A stretch of 32,459 nucleotides of DNA from Lentisphaerae bacterium ADurb.Bin242 (GCA_002069785.1 MWCA01000063.1:1-32459), one strand, 5' to 3'. Numbered from the stretch's first letter, positions 16,843-25,388 are shown. Program-made: numbers and translations. Notes: generated by a model from the letters alone, not told the origin.

Positions 16843-18444
16843 ATGTCAGGAAAACATCCGGTCCTTCTGATCGTGATTCTCGCAGGCATGCTGCTTCTGG
16901 TCTGCAACATGTTTGTGCAGTCGCGTCTGGACAAAACGATCCGCGACTATAAGCTGGTGGACGAACAGTTCGTGGAAGGAGCGCCTCCGCTGGTGGCTTT
17001 CACGACGGTCGCCCTGGGAGGATTCCGCGGCCTGATCGCGGACTTCTTCTGGCTCCGGGCGATTTCGCTCCAGGAGGAGGGCAAATACTTCGAGATGGTC
17101 CAGCTGGCTTCGTGGATCACGAAACTTCAACCGAAGTCGACGGCGACCGCGGCGTATCTGGCCTGGAACATGGCCTACAACATCTCCGTGACGTTCAGCA
17201 TGCCGGAAGACCGCTGGCGCTGGGTCAACAAAGGGATCGACCTGTATCACGAGGCCCTTCACTACAACCCGAACGATCCGGTGCTGTACAAGGAGCTCGG
17301 CTGGATCTACCAGCACAAGCTCGGCAATATTCTGGACGACGCGCAGCGCTACTACAAATGGCAGATGGCGCTCCAAATGTATCAGATCCTCGGGGAACAT
17401 TATCCCGACTGGGGCAAACTGATGGCGGCCCCCCGCAGCGAAAAGGTCCTGCTTCAGCGGTTGAAGGACGGCGCGAAGTTCATGGAAGATCTTCAGGCGG
17501 AGGACTTTTCTTCTCTGAACGCGCTGTCGGAAGCATTCCGGAACGCGGGCGGAGTCCTTCCGGAGAATGTGAGCCGGAAGTTCAAAGACCCGAAGGAGCT
17601 GGAGCTGCTTCTGAGTTATCTGCGGGTGAACTGGCTGTACGACCGTTTCATGCTGGACCCGTCGGTGGTGGTGAATATCAACGCGAAATACGGGGACCTG
17701 GACTGGTTCCTGCCCGAATCTTTCGCCATTTACTGGGCGACGCTCGGGGCGGAACGCAGTCCCGAACGCAAAAATATCGATTGCAGCCGGATGATCACCC
17801 AGTCCATGCAAGTCACTTTCACCAACGGCCGGATGCTGTATCCGGGAAAAGTCCCGAGCATGTCTTTTCTGCTGATTCCGAACCTGGCCGTCGTGGATGC
17901 GGTCCGGGACTCCTACCGGCAGGCGATGAAAGAGAACCCGACGGTTCCCTCGTTCCTCCATGCCTATCAGAATTTCATGTCCCGCGCGATCCTGACGATG
18001 TTCAGCTACGGGCAATATACCAAGGCGCGGGAATATTACAACTCGCTGCGGGCGGAATACCGGGGCGGCCATAAGGCCGGCCACATGACCTTTGAACAGT
18101 TCGTCTATTCCGACTGGAAGGAAGAAATGAAGGACGCCGGTTTCAAGCAGGCCCAGGACCTGATCGGCGGAATGATCGCGAAAGCCTGCATCCTGCTTGC
18201 CTACGGCGATGAGACGGCGGCGGAGTCCCACCTGCACCTGGCTCAGATCTGCTATGACCGCTACAATGCGGAACTTCCGGACGAACGGGTCTCCCTCCCT
18301 CCTTTTGCGCAAATGAAGTCTGAAATGGCCCAGGTGATCATCAAAAGCCTCCCGGAAGACATGGCGAGCCGCCTGAAAGCCTATGTGATCGCGGAATCGC
18401 AGGAAAAAGCCGCGGAAGCCGGGACGGCCGCGGAAAAGAAATAA
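16843..18444 (+). CDS. Membrane-anchored helical-repeat (TPR-like) protein
   Basis: A 533-residue protein with one N-terminal membrane anchor (about 6-25) followed by an entirely soluble, helix-rich body. A segment reading HYNPNDPVLYKELGWIYQHK has the spacing of a tetratricopeptide repeat, preceded by LQPKSTATAAYLAWNMAYN and followed later by AYGDETAAESHLHLAQICYD; other repeats are too diverged to count. Tryptophan-rich stretches (FFWLRAISLQEE; PEDRWRWVNK) stand out. I do not recognise a named family. By position it closes the run of tightly packed SPFH and transporter genes, so an adaptor or assembly role on the outer face of the cytoplasmic membrane is plausible (inference). Confidence 0.75.
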   Translation: MSGKHPVLLIVILAGMLLLVCNMFVQSRLDKTIRDYKLVDEQFVEGAPPLVAFTTVALGGFRGLIADFFWLRAISLQEEGKYFEMVQLASWITKLQPKSTATAAYLAWNMAYNISVTFSMPEDRWRWVNKGIDLYHEALHYNPNDPVLYKELGWIYQHKLGNILDDAQRYYKWQMALQMYQILGEHYPDWGKLMAAPRSEKVLLQRLKDGAKFMEDLQAEDFSSLNALSEAFRNAGGVLPENVSRKFKDPKELELLLSYLRVNWLYDRFMLDPSVVVNINAKYGDLDWFLPESFAIYWATLGAERSPERKNIDCSRMITQSMQVTFTNGRMLYPGKVPSMSFLLIPNLAVVDAVRDSYRQAMKENPTVPSFLHAYQNFMSRAILTMFSYGQYTKAREYYNSLRAEYRGGHKAGHMTFEQFVYSDWKEEMKDAGFKQAQDLIGGMIAKACILLAYGDETAAESHLHLAQICYDRYNAELPDERVSLPPFAQMKSEMAQVIIKSLPEDMASRLKAYVIAESQEKAAEAGTAAEKK

Positions 18445-18538
18445 AATTTCATTTTTCTGCGCGGCATTTTTCTGAAAACCGCCGCAGCCGGGGGAAAATG
18501 CCTGTGATTGAAATACTGGACAGGATGTGTCGGTTTGA

Positions 18539-20542
18539 ATGAATCCGCAAAATAAAAAAAGCAGACGCGGCTTTCTGGAAGGAATGCTGCTGGTGCTTTC
18601 ACCCGTGCCGATGCTGTTTGCCTCGCCGGAGGCCCCTTTCGATTCCCTGTGGGCCCGGCCGGAGTTCTGGTTCGGCGCAGCGGCGTCCGTCCTCTGTTTT
18701 CTTTGTGTTTTTACGCTGTTCCTGGAAGCCCGGATTGGAAAGGCCGCGGGCGCGCTGTCAGTGCTGTGCGCGGCGGCTTCTCTGGTTCCCGCAATGGCGG
18801 CCCGTCCTCCGCTGGCGCTCCTGGGGCTGATCGCCGGCATCAGCGGGGTTGTTTTCTTTTCCTTTCTCGATACCCGGAAGGGACGTGCGCTCGCGCGGGA
18901 GCAGCTGTTTTCCCAGCGGGTGGCCGGCGCGGGGACGACGATGTTCGCGCTGATGCTGGTCTCCATCTTTTTCACTCATTCCGACCCGTATCGTTTTCAG
19001 GCGGTATTGGTGTGCTGCGGTCTGTTCGCATCGGTGCTGTACGGAACTTTTGCCTGGTGTTTTTTCAAGACGCCCTGGAAATATGTTTTCACGGTCTGGA
19101 GCGGGATTTCCGGTCTTCTTGTGGGCGGGTCGCTGTATACCGGACACCTGTTGTTCGTTTCTTTCGTTCTGGTATTGCCGATGATTCCGTGGATCGTGCT
19201 GTTTTTCACCGGGAAAGGGGAATTCGGGCTGGAGATTCTGCTGAACCATCCGGCGCGCCTGCTGTTTTCGACCTTTCTGCTGCTGTGTCTTTCCGGGACT
19301 CTGCTGCTGAGCCTTCCGATTTCCACGCACAAAGGGATTTCCGTGCTGGATGCGGCGTTCACGGCGGTGAGTGCGTCGTGCGTGACCGGGCTGGTCGTGC
19401 TCGACACCGGGAAGGACTTCACCGGGACCGGACAGGGATTCATTCTTCTGCTGATTCAGCTGGGAGGCCTGGGCATCATGAGTATTGCCTCGGTGGCCCT
19501 TTACTCCATCGGGCGCCGTCTCAGCCTGACGCAGGAACACGTGATGAACCGTCTGACGGAGCTGGAGGGAGACTGGCAGCTGTTTGAGGCGCTGGTCTTT
19601 ATTTTCAAATTCACTTTTCTGGTTGAGTTGGCGGGCGGATTGATTCTGACGGTTTGTTTCATGAACGCGGGACTTCCGTTCGGGAATGCGCTGTGGGAAG
19701 GAATCTTCACAGCGGTTGCGGCCTTCTGCAATGCGGGATTTTCGCTGCGCGGGGAGAACCTTGTGCGGTTTCAGGGAGATCCCCTGATCCTGTATACCGT
19801 CTCGGTTCTGATTATTCTGGGGGGCTTGTCGCCGCTGGTCAGCCTCTCTCTTCCGCGCTGGCTGGCCGGGAAAACGGTCCCGCATTCGGCGCGCCTGGTG
19901 TTCATTACGACCGCGGTCCTGCTGTTGTCCGGAACGTTCGGGATTCTGGCGTTCGAATGGAACGGAATCCTCAAGGGACTGGGAATCGGGACAAAAATCA
20001 GCAACGCATGGTTTCAGGCGGTGACACTCCGGACGGCCGGATTCAATTCGCTGGACCTGGGAGGAATTTCCGCACCGACTTTCCTGCTGATGGTTTTCAT
20101 GATGTTCGTGGGAGGCAGCCCCGGCAGTACGGCGGGCGGAATCAAGACCACGGTCCTGGCGGTCCTGGCGCTGACTTTCTGGAACAACATTTTGAACCGG
20201 GAGGAGATCGTTGTAATGGGACGGCGGATTCCGCCCCGGACCGTTTTCAAGGCGGTCACGATCGCCGGGGCTTTCGGGCTGATCTTCGCCTCGGTGGTGT
20301 TCATGCTTCTGATGACACAGAACCTTCCGGCGCGTCTGCTGGTCTTCGAGACCGGATCGGCGCTCGGGACGGTGGGCCTTTCCATGAACGCCACGGGACT
20401 GCTGGATGAGATCGGCCGCGTGCTGATCATGCTGACGATGTTCATCGGCCGCGTGGGGCCGATCACACTTTTCATGCTTCTGAGCGGAACGGAAGGACAC
20501 TCAAAGACCGTACTTCCGGATGTGAAAATACCCTTGAGCTGA
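18539..20542 (+). CDS. TrkH/KtrB-type potassium uptake subunit with N-terminal membrane extension
   Basis: A 667-residue integral membrane protein. The K+ channel core occupies roughly residues 230-660 and has the four P-loop signatures: TAVSASCVTGL, AVAAFCNAGFSL, AVTLRTAGFNSLDL and GTVGLSMNATG. The conserved GGSPGSTAGGIKTT segment follows the third. The protein is about 200 residues longer than usual TrkH proteins because of several extra N-terminal hydrophobic segments. It would import K+ with the cytoplasmic RCK subunit encoded 26 bp downstream. The start codon lacks a strong ribosome binding site. The 94-bp gap from the previous gene is the largest in the plus-strand block, so a separate transcript is possible. 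Confidence 0.88.
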   Translation: MNPQNKKSRRGFLEGMLLVLSPVPMLFASPEAPFDSLWARPEFWFGAAASVLCFLCVFTLFLEARIGKAAGALSVLCAAASLVPAMAARPPLALLGLIAGISGVVFFSFLDTRKGRALAREQLFSQRVAGAGTTMFALMLVSIFFTHSDPYRFQAVLVCCGLFASVLYGTFAWCFFKTPWKYVFTVWSGISGLLVGGSLYTGHLLFVSFVLVLPMIPWIVLFFTGKGEFGLEILLNHPARLLFSTFLLLCLSGTLLLSLPISTHKGISVLDAAFTAVSASCVTGLVVLDTGKDFTGTGQGFILLLIQLGGLGIMSIASVALYSIGRRLSLTQEHVMNRLTELEGDWQLFEALVFIFKFTFLVELAGGLILTVCFMNAGLPFGNALWEGIFTAVAAFCNAGFSLRGENLVRFQGDPLILYTVSVLIILGGLSPLVSLSLPRWLAGKTVPHSARLVFITTAVLLLSGTFGILAFEWNGILKGLGIGTKISNAWFQAVTLRTAGFNSLDLGGISAPTFLLMVFMMFVGGSPGSTAGGIKTTVLAVLALTFWNNILNREEIVVMGRRIPPRTVFKAVTIAGAFGLIFASVVFMLLMTQNLPARLLVFETGSALGTVGLSMNATGLLDEIGRVLIMLTMFIGRVGPITLFMLLSGTEGHSKTVLPDVKIPLS

Positions 20543-20568
20543 AACAATTCGAAAAAAGGACGGATGCC

Positions 20569-21228
20569 ATGGCATTGCAGATCATGATTATCGGACTGGG
20601 AAATTTCGGGATGACCCTTGCAAAAAATCTTGCCGAAAAAGGCGCGGAAGTGCTGGCGGTGGACAGAAACAAGGACCTTGTGGACGAAGCCGCCGAATTC
20701 GTGACGGAAGCGGTTTGCATGGATGCCGCCGACGAAAGCGAACTGGAAAAACTGCGCCCGAAGGAACGCGACGCGGTGGTCTGTGCGATCGGGGCCGATT
20801 CGCGCGAAAGTTCGATCCTCTGCACCGCGCTTCTCCGCCAGATGGGCGCGCCGATGATTGCGGCACGGGTCCATGACAAAATCCATGAGAGAATCCTGAA
20901 GCTGGTCGGGGCGCATCTGGTGTTCAATCCGGAGGAGGAATACGGAAAGCGTTTCGCAAACAAGATTTTATACCACAACCTCATTTCGGACACCTATCTG
21001 GGCAACGATCTCCAGCTGACGGAGATCCGCATCCAGCCGTTCATGGTGGGAAAAACTCTTGTCCAGCTGGCTATGCCGACCCGCTACGGTATCATCGTGG
21101 CGGCGCTGAGACGCGGCGATCCGCCGAAGATTCTGCGTCCGGACCCGAATGAACCGCTCCAGGCGGAAGATCGTCTTCTGCTTGTGTGCAGCGAGAGCGC
21201 GATCGCGCGTCTTTTGAAGGAGTCGTGA
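20569..21228 (+). CDS. trkA: TrkA/KtrA-type RCK potassium-channel regulatory subunit
   Basis: A 219-residue cytoplasmic protein with a single RCK unit: a Rossmann fold with IIGLGNFGMTLA and the acidic residue in AVDRNKD that binds the nucleotide ribose, followed by a C-terminal RCK_C domain (LTEIRIQPFMVGKTL; AEDRLLLVCSE). This is the KtrA size class rather than the double-length E. coli TrkA. It gates the membrane subunit encoded 26 bp upstream in response to adenine nucleotides. Confidence 0.92.
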   Translation: MALQIMIIGLGNFGMTLAKNLAEKGAEVLAVDRNKDLVDEAAEFVTEAVCMDAADESELEKLRPKERDAVVCAIGADSRESSILCTALLRQMGAPMIAARVHDKIHERILKLVGAHLVFNPEEEYGKRFANKILYHNLISDTYLGNDLQLTEIRIQPFMVGKTLVQLAMPTRYGIIVAALRRGDPPKILRPDPNEPLQAEDRLLLVCSESAIARLLKES

Positions 21229-21229
21229 C

Positions 21230-21889
21230 ATGAAGACAGCCTATTCCATCCGGCTCGGAATCCGAGTCCTGATTCTTCTCAACATAATGATGGCATTTGC
21301 GTCCATCTGGGTGTTCATGCGCATGGCTCCGGCGATCGAGGAGATCAACCTCCGCAACGAGCGCTCCCTGGAATCGTGCGAAAAGATGCTGATGATCCTG
21401 GCGGTCCTTCCGTTCCGGCAAGACACCGCCTTGCAGCTTGACTTTGAAAAGGCTTACCGGGACGCCTGCAACAATATCTCCGAAAAGGGAGAAGCGGAGG
21501 AACTCCGGCAGATCGGCCGTTTTTACAAAGACGCCCTGACCGGGAATGTTTCCGCGCGCGAGCAGACGATTTCATCGATTTACGGTCTGTCCAAAGTCAA
21601 CCGGAATGCGATGATTTCCGCCGCGGAGGGGGCGAAGAAACTGGGGTATTCGGGCGCCTGGGGCGTGGTTTTCATGGCGGTGATGATTTTCCTCGCCGGA
21701 ATTCTTTTCATCCGCAAGCTCAAGACCGGGCTTCTGGATCCCCTGGCGGAACTTCAGGAGGTCCTGGCCGCACGGAAATCGGGGGATGTTTTCCGCCGGT
21801 GCCCGGATTCCTGCGGAACTGTGGACATCCGCCGCATTTATGAAGGCGTGAATACCCTTCTGGACCAGTCGGAATCCCGCAAGGAATGA
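21230..21889 (+). CDS. Two-span sensor-like protein with HAMP-like domain and no output domain
   Basis: A 219-residue protein whose ATG begins one base after the trkA stop, behind AAGGAG. It has a membrane span at about 12-32, a helical extracytoplasmic region at 33-142 resembling the four-helix-bundle sensor of chemoreceptors, a second span at about 143-163, and a HAMP-like stretch (DPLAELQEVLAARKSGDVFRR, then VNTLLDQSE) to the C-terminus. No kinase, cyclase or methyl-accepting domain follows. Coupling to the K+ genes suggests it senses an envelope or osmotic signal and passes it to a partner protein (inference). Confidence 0.7.
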   Translation: MKTAYSIRLGIRVLILLNIMMAFASIWVFMRMAPAIEEINLRNERSLESCEKMLMILAVLPFRQDTALQLDFEKAYRDACNNISEKGEAEELRQIGRFYKDALTGNVSAREQTISSIYGLSKVNRNAMISAAEGAKKLGYSGAWGVVFMAVMIFLAGILFIRKLKTGLLDPLAELQEVLAARKSGDVFRRCPDSCGTVDIRRIYEGVNTLLDQSESRKE

Positions 21890-21981
21890 AGATTTCTCTG
21901 TTTTTTTTCTTTCAGGCCTTTGTTTTTTGAAAAAACATTCTATCTTATAATTTGCTTAATTTTTTTTGAAAGGGATATATT
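21890..21981 (+). promoter_or_regulatory. T-rich intergenic region with candidate promoter
   Basis: A perfect -10 box TATAAT lies at 21946-21951. The 17-bp-distant -35 position holds only a T-run, and TTGAAA at 21927-21932 is 13 bp away, so the -35 is uncertain. Runs of eight T occur at 21901-21908 and around 21960, without a convincing hairpin for termination. Confidence 0.4.
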
Positions 21982-22833
21982 TTGTCAATGCAGAAAAAAC
22001 TTGCTTTCCCTCTCGCCATGACGATTGCCGGGAGTGACAGCGGCGGCGGCGCGGGAGTTCAGGCGGATTTGCGGACTTTTTCGTATTTTCGCGTTTACGG
22101 CACGTCTGCGATCACGGCGGTCACGTTTCAAAATCCTCTGGAAGTGACCGGCATTGAACCGCTTTCTCCTTCCGCGGTGAAGGAGCAGATTCAGACCGTC
22201 ATGAAAGAACTGTCCGTTTCCGCCGTCAAGACGGGAATGCTTTTTTCCGAAGAGATCATTGAGGCGGTCTGTGAAGCCCTGAAAAGTTTTCACGGAGCCC
22301 TGGTGGTGGATCCCGTCATGGTGTCCACAAGCGGGAAGAAATTGCTGCGCGACAGCGCCGTGAAAATTCTTTGCGACCGCCTTCTGCCGATGGCTTCCTG
22401 GATCACGCCGAATCTGTCCGAGGCCGAAGTCCTGACCGGGATGAAGATCGTTTCCCGGGAGGACGGCATCCGGGCGACCCGTCTGTGTGCGGAACGCTGG
22501 GGCTGTTCCGTCGTGCTCAAGGGCGGGCACTCCGACGAAAAAAATGCGTCGGATGTGGTGTTTCATAAGGGAGAGCTCCGGCTGTTTTCCACGCCTCGCG
22601 TGGAAGTCCGGCGCAATTCCGACCACGGGACGGGATGCACTTTCAGCGCCGCGCTGACGGCTCTCCTTGCCAAAGGGGAGGAATGGGAATCGGCGGTTCA
22701 CCAGGCCAAAGCCTTCGTGACGGCTTCCCTGCTGGGCGCGGTTCCTCTTTCCGAGTCCGGAATCCACGGCATGTTTCCGCCGCGCGGCAAGCTGGTGTTT
22801 TACTGCAAACAGGTTTCCTGCGTCCGAATTTAA
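21982..22833 (+). CDS. thiD: Hydroxymethylpyrimidine/phosphomethylpyrimidine kinase
   Basis: A 283-residue ribokinase-fold enzyme that phosphorylates hydroxymethylpyrimidine (phosphate) in thiamine synthesis or salvage. Landmarks: TIAGSDSGGGAGVQADLRTF near the N-terminus, GALVVDPVMVSTSG in the middle, and the anion hole and catalytic Asp in SDHGTGCTFSAAL. The TTG at 21982 is seven bases from AAAGGG, whereas the ATG at 21988 is thirteen, so the TTG is preferred with low certainty. No other thi genes are in the window, so it may work in salvage or act on pyridoxine, a known side activity of the family. Confidence 0.88.
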   Translation: MSMQKKLAFPLAMTIAGSDSGGGAGVQADLRTFSYFRVYGTSAITAVTFQNPLEVTGIEPLSPSAVKEQIQTVMKELSVSAVKTGMLFSEEIIEAVCEALKSFHGALVVDPVMVSTSGKKLLRDSAVKILCDRLLPMASWITPNLSEAEVLTGMKIVSREDGIRATRLCAERWGCSVVLKGGHSDEKNASDVVFHKGELRLFSTPRVEVRRNSDHGTGCTFSAALTALLAKGEEWESAVHQAKAFVTASLLGAVPLSESGIHGMFPPRGKLVFYCKQVSCVRI

Positions 22834-22847
22834 ATGGATGGTCCGGT

Positions 22848-24026
22848 ATGATTTACAAGATTTTGGCACGATGGATTCCCCGGCAGCGTTTGTTTACCGT
22901 TTTCCTCCCGGCCCTGCTGTGGGGAGATATTTTCGAGGCGCATGCGGTTCCTCCGGCGACCCAGCGGGTTTACCAGCCCACCCGGGCTCAGCAGCGCATC
23001 GAGGAAGAGAACCGGAAACGGGATGCCCGGGTTCAGGCGATCCGCCGTCAGAATGCCGCGAAGCAAGGGCAGCCGGCGCCGGCGGAGCCCGCCGTGCCCC
23101 CTTCCGCAAAGATTCGTTATGCCTGGATCAATTCGCGGCGTTTCGTTCTTCTTCAGGATGTCGCCCGGTTTTACAACATGAAGATTTCCTATCAGAAAGA
23201 CGGCATCACGCTGACTGGAACGGATTCCATCCGTTTTTTTTATGACAAACGCATGTCGGTCGTCAATGGAATCACCCTCTATTTGACCCATGCGCCGGTG
23301 CCGCGGGGGGCGCTGGTCTATCTGGATGAAAAAGATTTTCTTCTGGTGATCGATCCTGTTGTCCGGGATGCGCCGCTCTGGCGTCATCCGCTGGGAACGA
23401 TCATGATCGATCCGGGACATGGCGGAAGGGACAACGGGGCGCCGGGCTCCAAAACCATTCTGGAAAAAAATGTGAATCTGATGATCGCCGCCAAGCTTGC
23501 AACCCGTCTGCGGAGCATGGGATACCGCGTGATCATGACCCGTACCGACGACCGTTTCATTTCGCTCCAGCAGCGGGCTGAATTCTGTGAGAAGATGAAA
23601 CCCGATCTGTATATTTCCATCCATTGCAATGCCACGGAAAAGAACCGTACGATCCGCGGCATCGAAACCTTTGCCATGACGCCGCAGGACACCGCCTCCA
23701 CCAACGAGACCAGGCGGGGGAGCAGCAGCGGTCCCGGAAATTCTTTCGATAAGAACAATTACCGCTTGGCGTACGAGGTCCAGAAAAGCCTGATCGCCGT
23801 AACCCGGACGGAAGACCGGGGAGTGAAACACGCCCGGTTCTTCGTTCTGCGGAACGCCACCTGTCCCGCGATCCTGGTGGAAACCGGATTCATCAGCCAT
23901 CCGGCGGAAGGCGCGCTGCTGGCCCGGAGCGCTTATCAGGACAAGATCGTCACGGGAATCGTGTCGGGAATCTCTTCCTATGCGAAGAGCCTCCGTCCTC
24001 CGGAAACCTCGAAGAAACGCCGTTGA
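22848..24026 (+). CDS. Zinc N-acetylmuramoyl-L-alanine amidase (Amidase_3)
   Basis: A 392-residue secreted cell-wall hydrolase, start at ATG 22848, 14 bp after thiD. The N-terminus is a signal-peptide candidate (RLFTVFLPALLWG, then AHA). A coiled, charged linker (RIEEENRKRDARVQAIRRQ) and a small beta domain (about 88-170) precede the Amidase_3 domain. Its zinc ligands are visible as His191 (DPGHGG), Glu206 (ILEKNVN) and His259 (SIHCN), with the catalytic Glu345 in VETGF. It would cleave the amide between MurNAc and the stem peptide. An insert (GIETFAMTPQDTASTN and a Ser/Gly-rich loop) is typical of AmiC-type members. Confidence 0.9.
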   Translation: MIYKILARWIPRQRLFTVFLPALLWGDIFEAHAVPPATQRVYQPTRAQQRIEEENRKRDARVQAIRRQNAAKQGQPAPAEPAVPPSAKIRYAWINSRRFVLLQDVARFYNMKISYQKDGITLTGTDSIRFFYDKRMSVVNGITLYLTHAPVPRGALVYLDEKDFLLVIDPVVRDAPLWRHPLGTIMIDPGHGGRDNGAPGSKTILEKNVNLMIAAKLATRLRSMGYRVIMTRTDDRFISLQQRAEFCEKMKPDLYISIHCNATEKNRTIRGIETFAMTPQDTASTNETRRGSSSGPGNSFDKNNYRLAYEVQKSLIAVTRTEDRGVKHARFFVLRNATCPAILVETGFISHPAEGALLARSAYQDKIVTGIVSGISSYAKSLRPPETSKKRR

Positions 24027-24053
24027 TGCTTCTGTTCCGGGAGTTCCGCCTGC

Positions 24054-24971
24054 TCAGGAATTCAGCCAGCGTTCCACATCGATGGCGGCGCGGCATCCCA
24101 TTCCGGCCGCGGTGACCGCCTGCCGGTAGACGTGGTCGGCACAATCTCCGGCGCCGAAGACGCCCTCGACATTGGTCTGGGAGCTTTGGCCCTGAAGAAT
24201 GAGGTAGCCGCCTTCATCCATGTCCAGAAGTCCTTTGAAAACGGCGGTATTGGGAATGTGCCCGAGCGCGGCGAAATATCCCTTGCACGGAATTTTCTCG
24301 ACGGCGCCGGTCTGGACGTTTTTGATTTCGACTCCATCGACATCCTTGTCCCCGTAAATATCCGAGACGGTGGAATTGAGATGGAATACGATTTTCGGAT
24401 TGGCTTTGGAACGCTCCACCATGATGGGGAAGGCGCGGAAGGCGTCCCGACGATGGATCAGATGCACTTCGCTGGCGAAGTGGGTCAGGAAGTTGGCTTC
24501 CTCCATGGCGCTGTCGCCGCCGCCGACCACGGCCACCGGCACGTTGCGGAAGAATGCGCCGTCGCAGGTGGCGCAGGCGGAGACGCCTTTGTTCAGGAAC
24601 TTCTTTTCCGACTCCAGCCCCAGCCACCGCGGACTGGCTCCGGTTGCAACGATAAGCGCTTCGCATTCAAGGACTTTTCCGCTGCCGAGGGTCAGGGACT
24701 GCGGTCCGCCGTTTTTCAGGACGACGCTCTGGACGGTTTCATTTTCGACCCGTGTGCCGAACCGTTCCGCCTGCTGCTGGAGTTTGAGCATCAGTTCGTA
24801 GCCGTTGACCGCTTCCGGGAATCCGGGAAAGTTTTCGACATCGCTGGTCTGGGTCAGCAGTCCGCCCGGCAGCGGCCCGGCCAGCACCAGGGGATTGAGG
24901 TTGGCTCTTGCCGCATAGATCGCAGCGGTGAGTCCCGCTGCGCCGCATCCGATAATGATAAGCTTTTCCAT
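24054..24971 (-). CDS. trxB: Thioredoxin-disulfide reductase
   Basis: A 305-residue flavoenzyme that transfers electrons from NADPH to thioredoxin. Seen motifs: FAD-binding GCGAAG (8-13), redox-active CATC (Cys133, Cys136), NADPH-binding GGGDSA (150-155) followed by HRRDAFRA, and the C-terminal FAD motif GVFGAGDCAD. Length and order match TrxB throughout. It is convergent with the amidase gene (27-bp gap, no obvious terminator) and has its own promoter candidate upstream. Confidence 0.95.
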   Translation of the reverse strand: MEKLIIIGCGAAGLTAAIYAARANLNPLVLAGPLPGGLLTQTSDVENFPGFPEAVNGYELMLKLQQQAERFGTRVENETVQSVVLKNGGPQSLTLGSGKVLECEALIVATGASPRWLGLESEKKFLNKGVSACATCDGAFFRNVPVAVVGGGDSAMEEANFLTHFASEVHLIHRRDAFRAFPIMVERSKANPKIVFHLNSTVSDIYGDKDVDGVEIKNVQTGAVEKIPCKGYFAALGHIPNTAVFKGLLDMDEGGYLILQGQSSQTNVEGVFGAGDCADHVYRQAVTAAGMGCRAAIDVERWLNS

Positions 24972-25060
24972 AATAATTTCGTTCTCTCCTGTCTGGAATT
25001 CTCTGTTTCTGTTGTCGGAAGGAGCCGAAAACGGTCTCTCTTCCTCCTTTCATCCGGGGT

Positions 25061-25089
25061 AATATGGCACGGGATTGGATTCCCGGCAA
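25061..25089 (-). promoter_or_regulatory. Candidate trxB promoter
   Basis: On the minus strand, TTGCCG (25084-25089), 17-bp spacer, CATATT (25061-25066), about 90 bases upstream of the trxB start. Both boxes match four of six consensus positions. Confidence 0.4.
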
Positions 25090-25146
25090 GTCGTTTTGAA
25101 AAGAAAATGATAAAAAGGCGGCGGGACGGAGAGAGCAAAAACCGTC

Positions 25147-25182
25147 AAAATCATTTATCAATTCTGATTTGCATTTTCCAAT
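25147..25182. repeat. 36-bp perfect direct repeat, copy 1
   Basis: Identical to 25353-25388. Each copy is itself an imperfect dyad: AAAAT and ATTTT at the flanks and ATCA-ATTC-TGAT in the centre. It bounds the left end of the palindromic insert-like segment. Confidence 0.95.
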
Positions 25183-25183
25183 G

Positions 25184-25250
25184 AGGTAGGTTCGTGACTC
25201 CGTCGCGAATTGATTTGCCGCAGTTCGGCAGAGGACTGCCGAACCTACCT
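25184..25250. repeat. Nested palindromic element with alternative hairpins
   Basis: AGGTAGGTTCG (25184-25194) is the exact reverse complement of CGAACCTACCT (25240-25250). Inside, GTTCGGCAG (25223-25231) pairs with CTGCCGAAC (25236-25244) across a 4-base loop. The right arm can therefore pair with either partner. The layout resembles a short repetitive palindromic element; no reading frame is involved. Confidence 0.85.
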
Positions 25251-25352
25251 GGAACGTCGCAATACAAAAAATGCGTTGAGCTCAATGTGACTGTTTACTA
25301 TCCTTGATCCTCTTGTGGGGATTGGCGGTTGTTCCCGAAAGCGCCCTCTGCT

Positions 25353-25388
25353 AAAATCATTTATCAATTCTGATTTGCATTTTCCAAT
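25353..25388. repeat. 36-bp perfect direct repeat, copy 2
   Basis: Identical to 25147-25182, offset by 206 bp. The 170 bases between the copies hold the palindromic element, a 10-bp palindrome TTGAGCTCAA (25276-25285) and no gene. A run of twelve T (25432-25443) follows before the next gene. Confidence 0.95.

Noticed and set aside
18445..18538. Possible terminator between the helical-repeat protein and trkH
   Set aside because: CTGCGCGGC and GCCGCAG can pair imperfectly, but the stem has a bulge, a long loop and no T-run.
12123..20500. Several long minus-strand frames (12123-14048, 14074-16365, 16846-18975, 18758-20500)
   Set aside because: All lie opposite well-supported plus-strand genes and show no domain, ribosome binding site or signal peptide; they are codon-bias shadows.
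21890..21945. Intrinsic terminator after the HAMP-only gene
   Set aside because: T-runs are present but no stable GC stem precedes them.
25147..25388. CRISPR array
   Set aside because: Only two repeats, 170 bp apart, with a palindromic insert and no cas genes.
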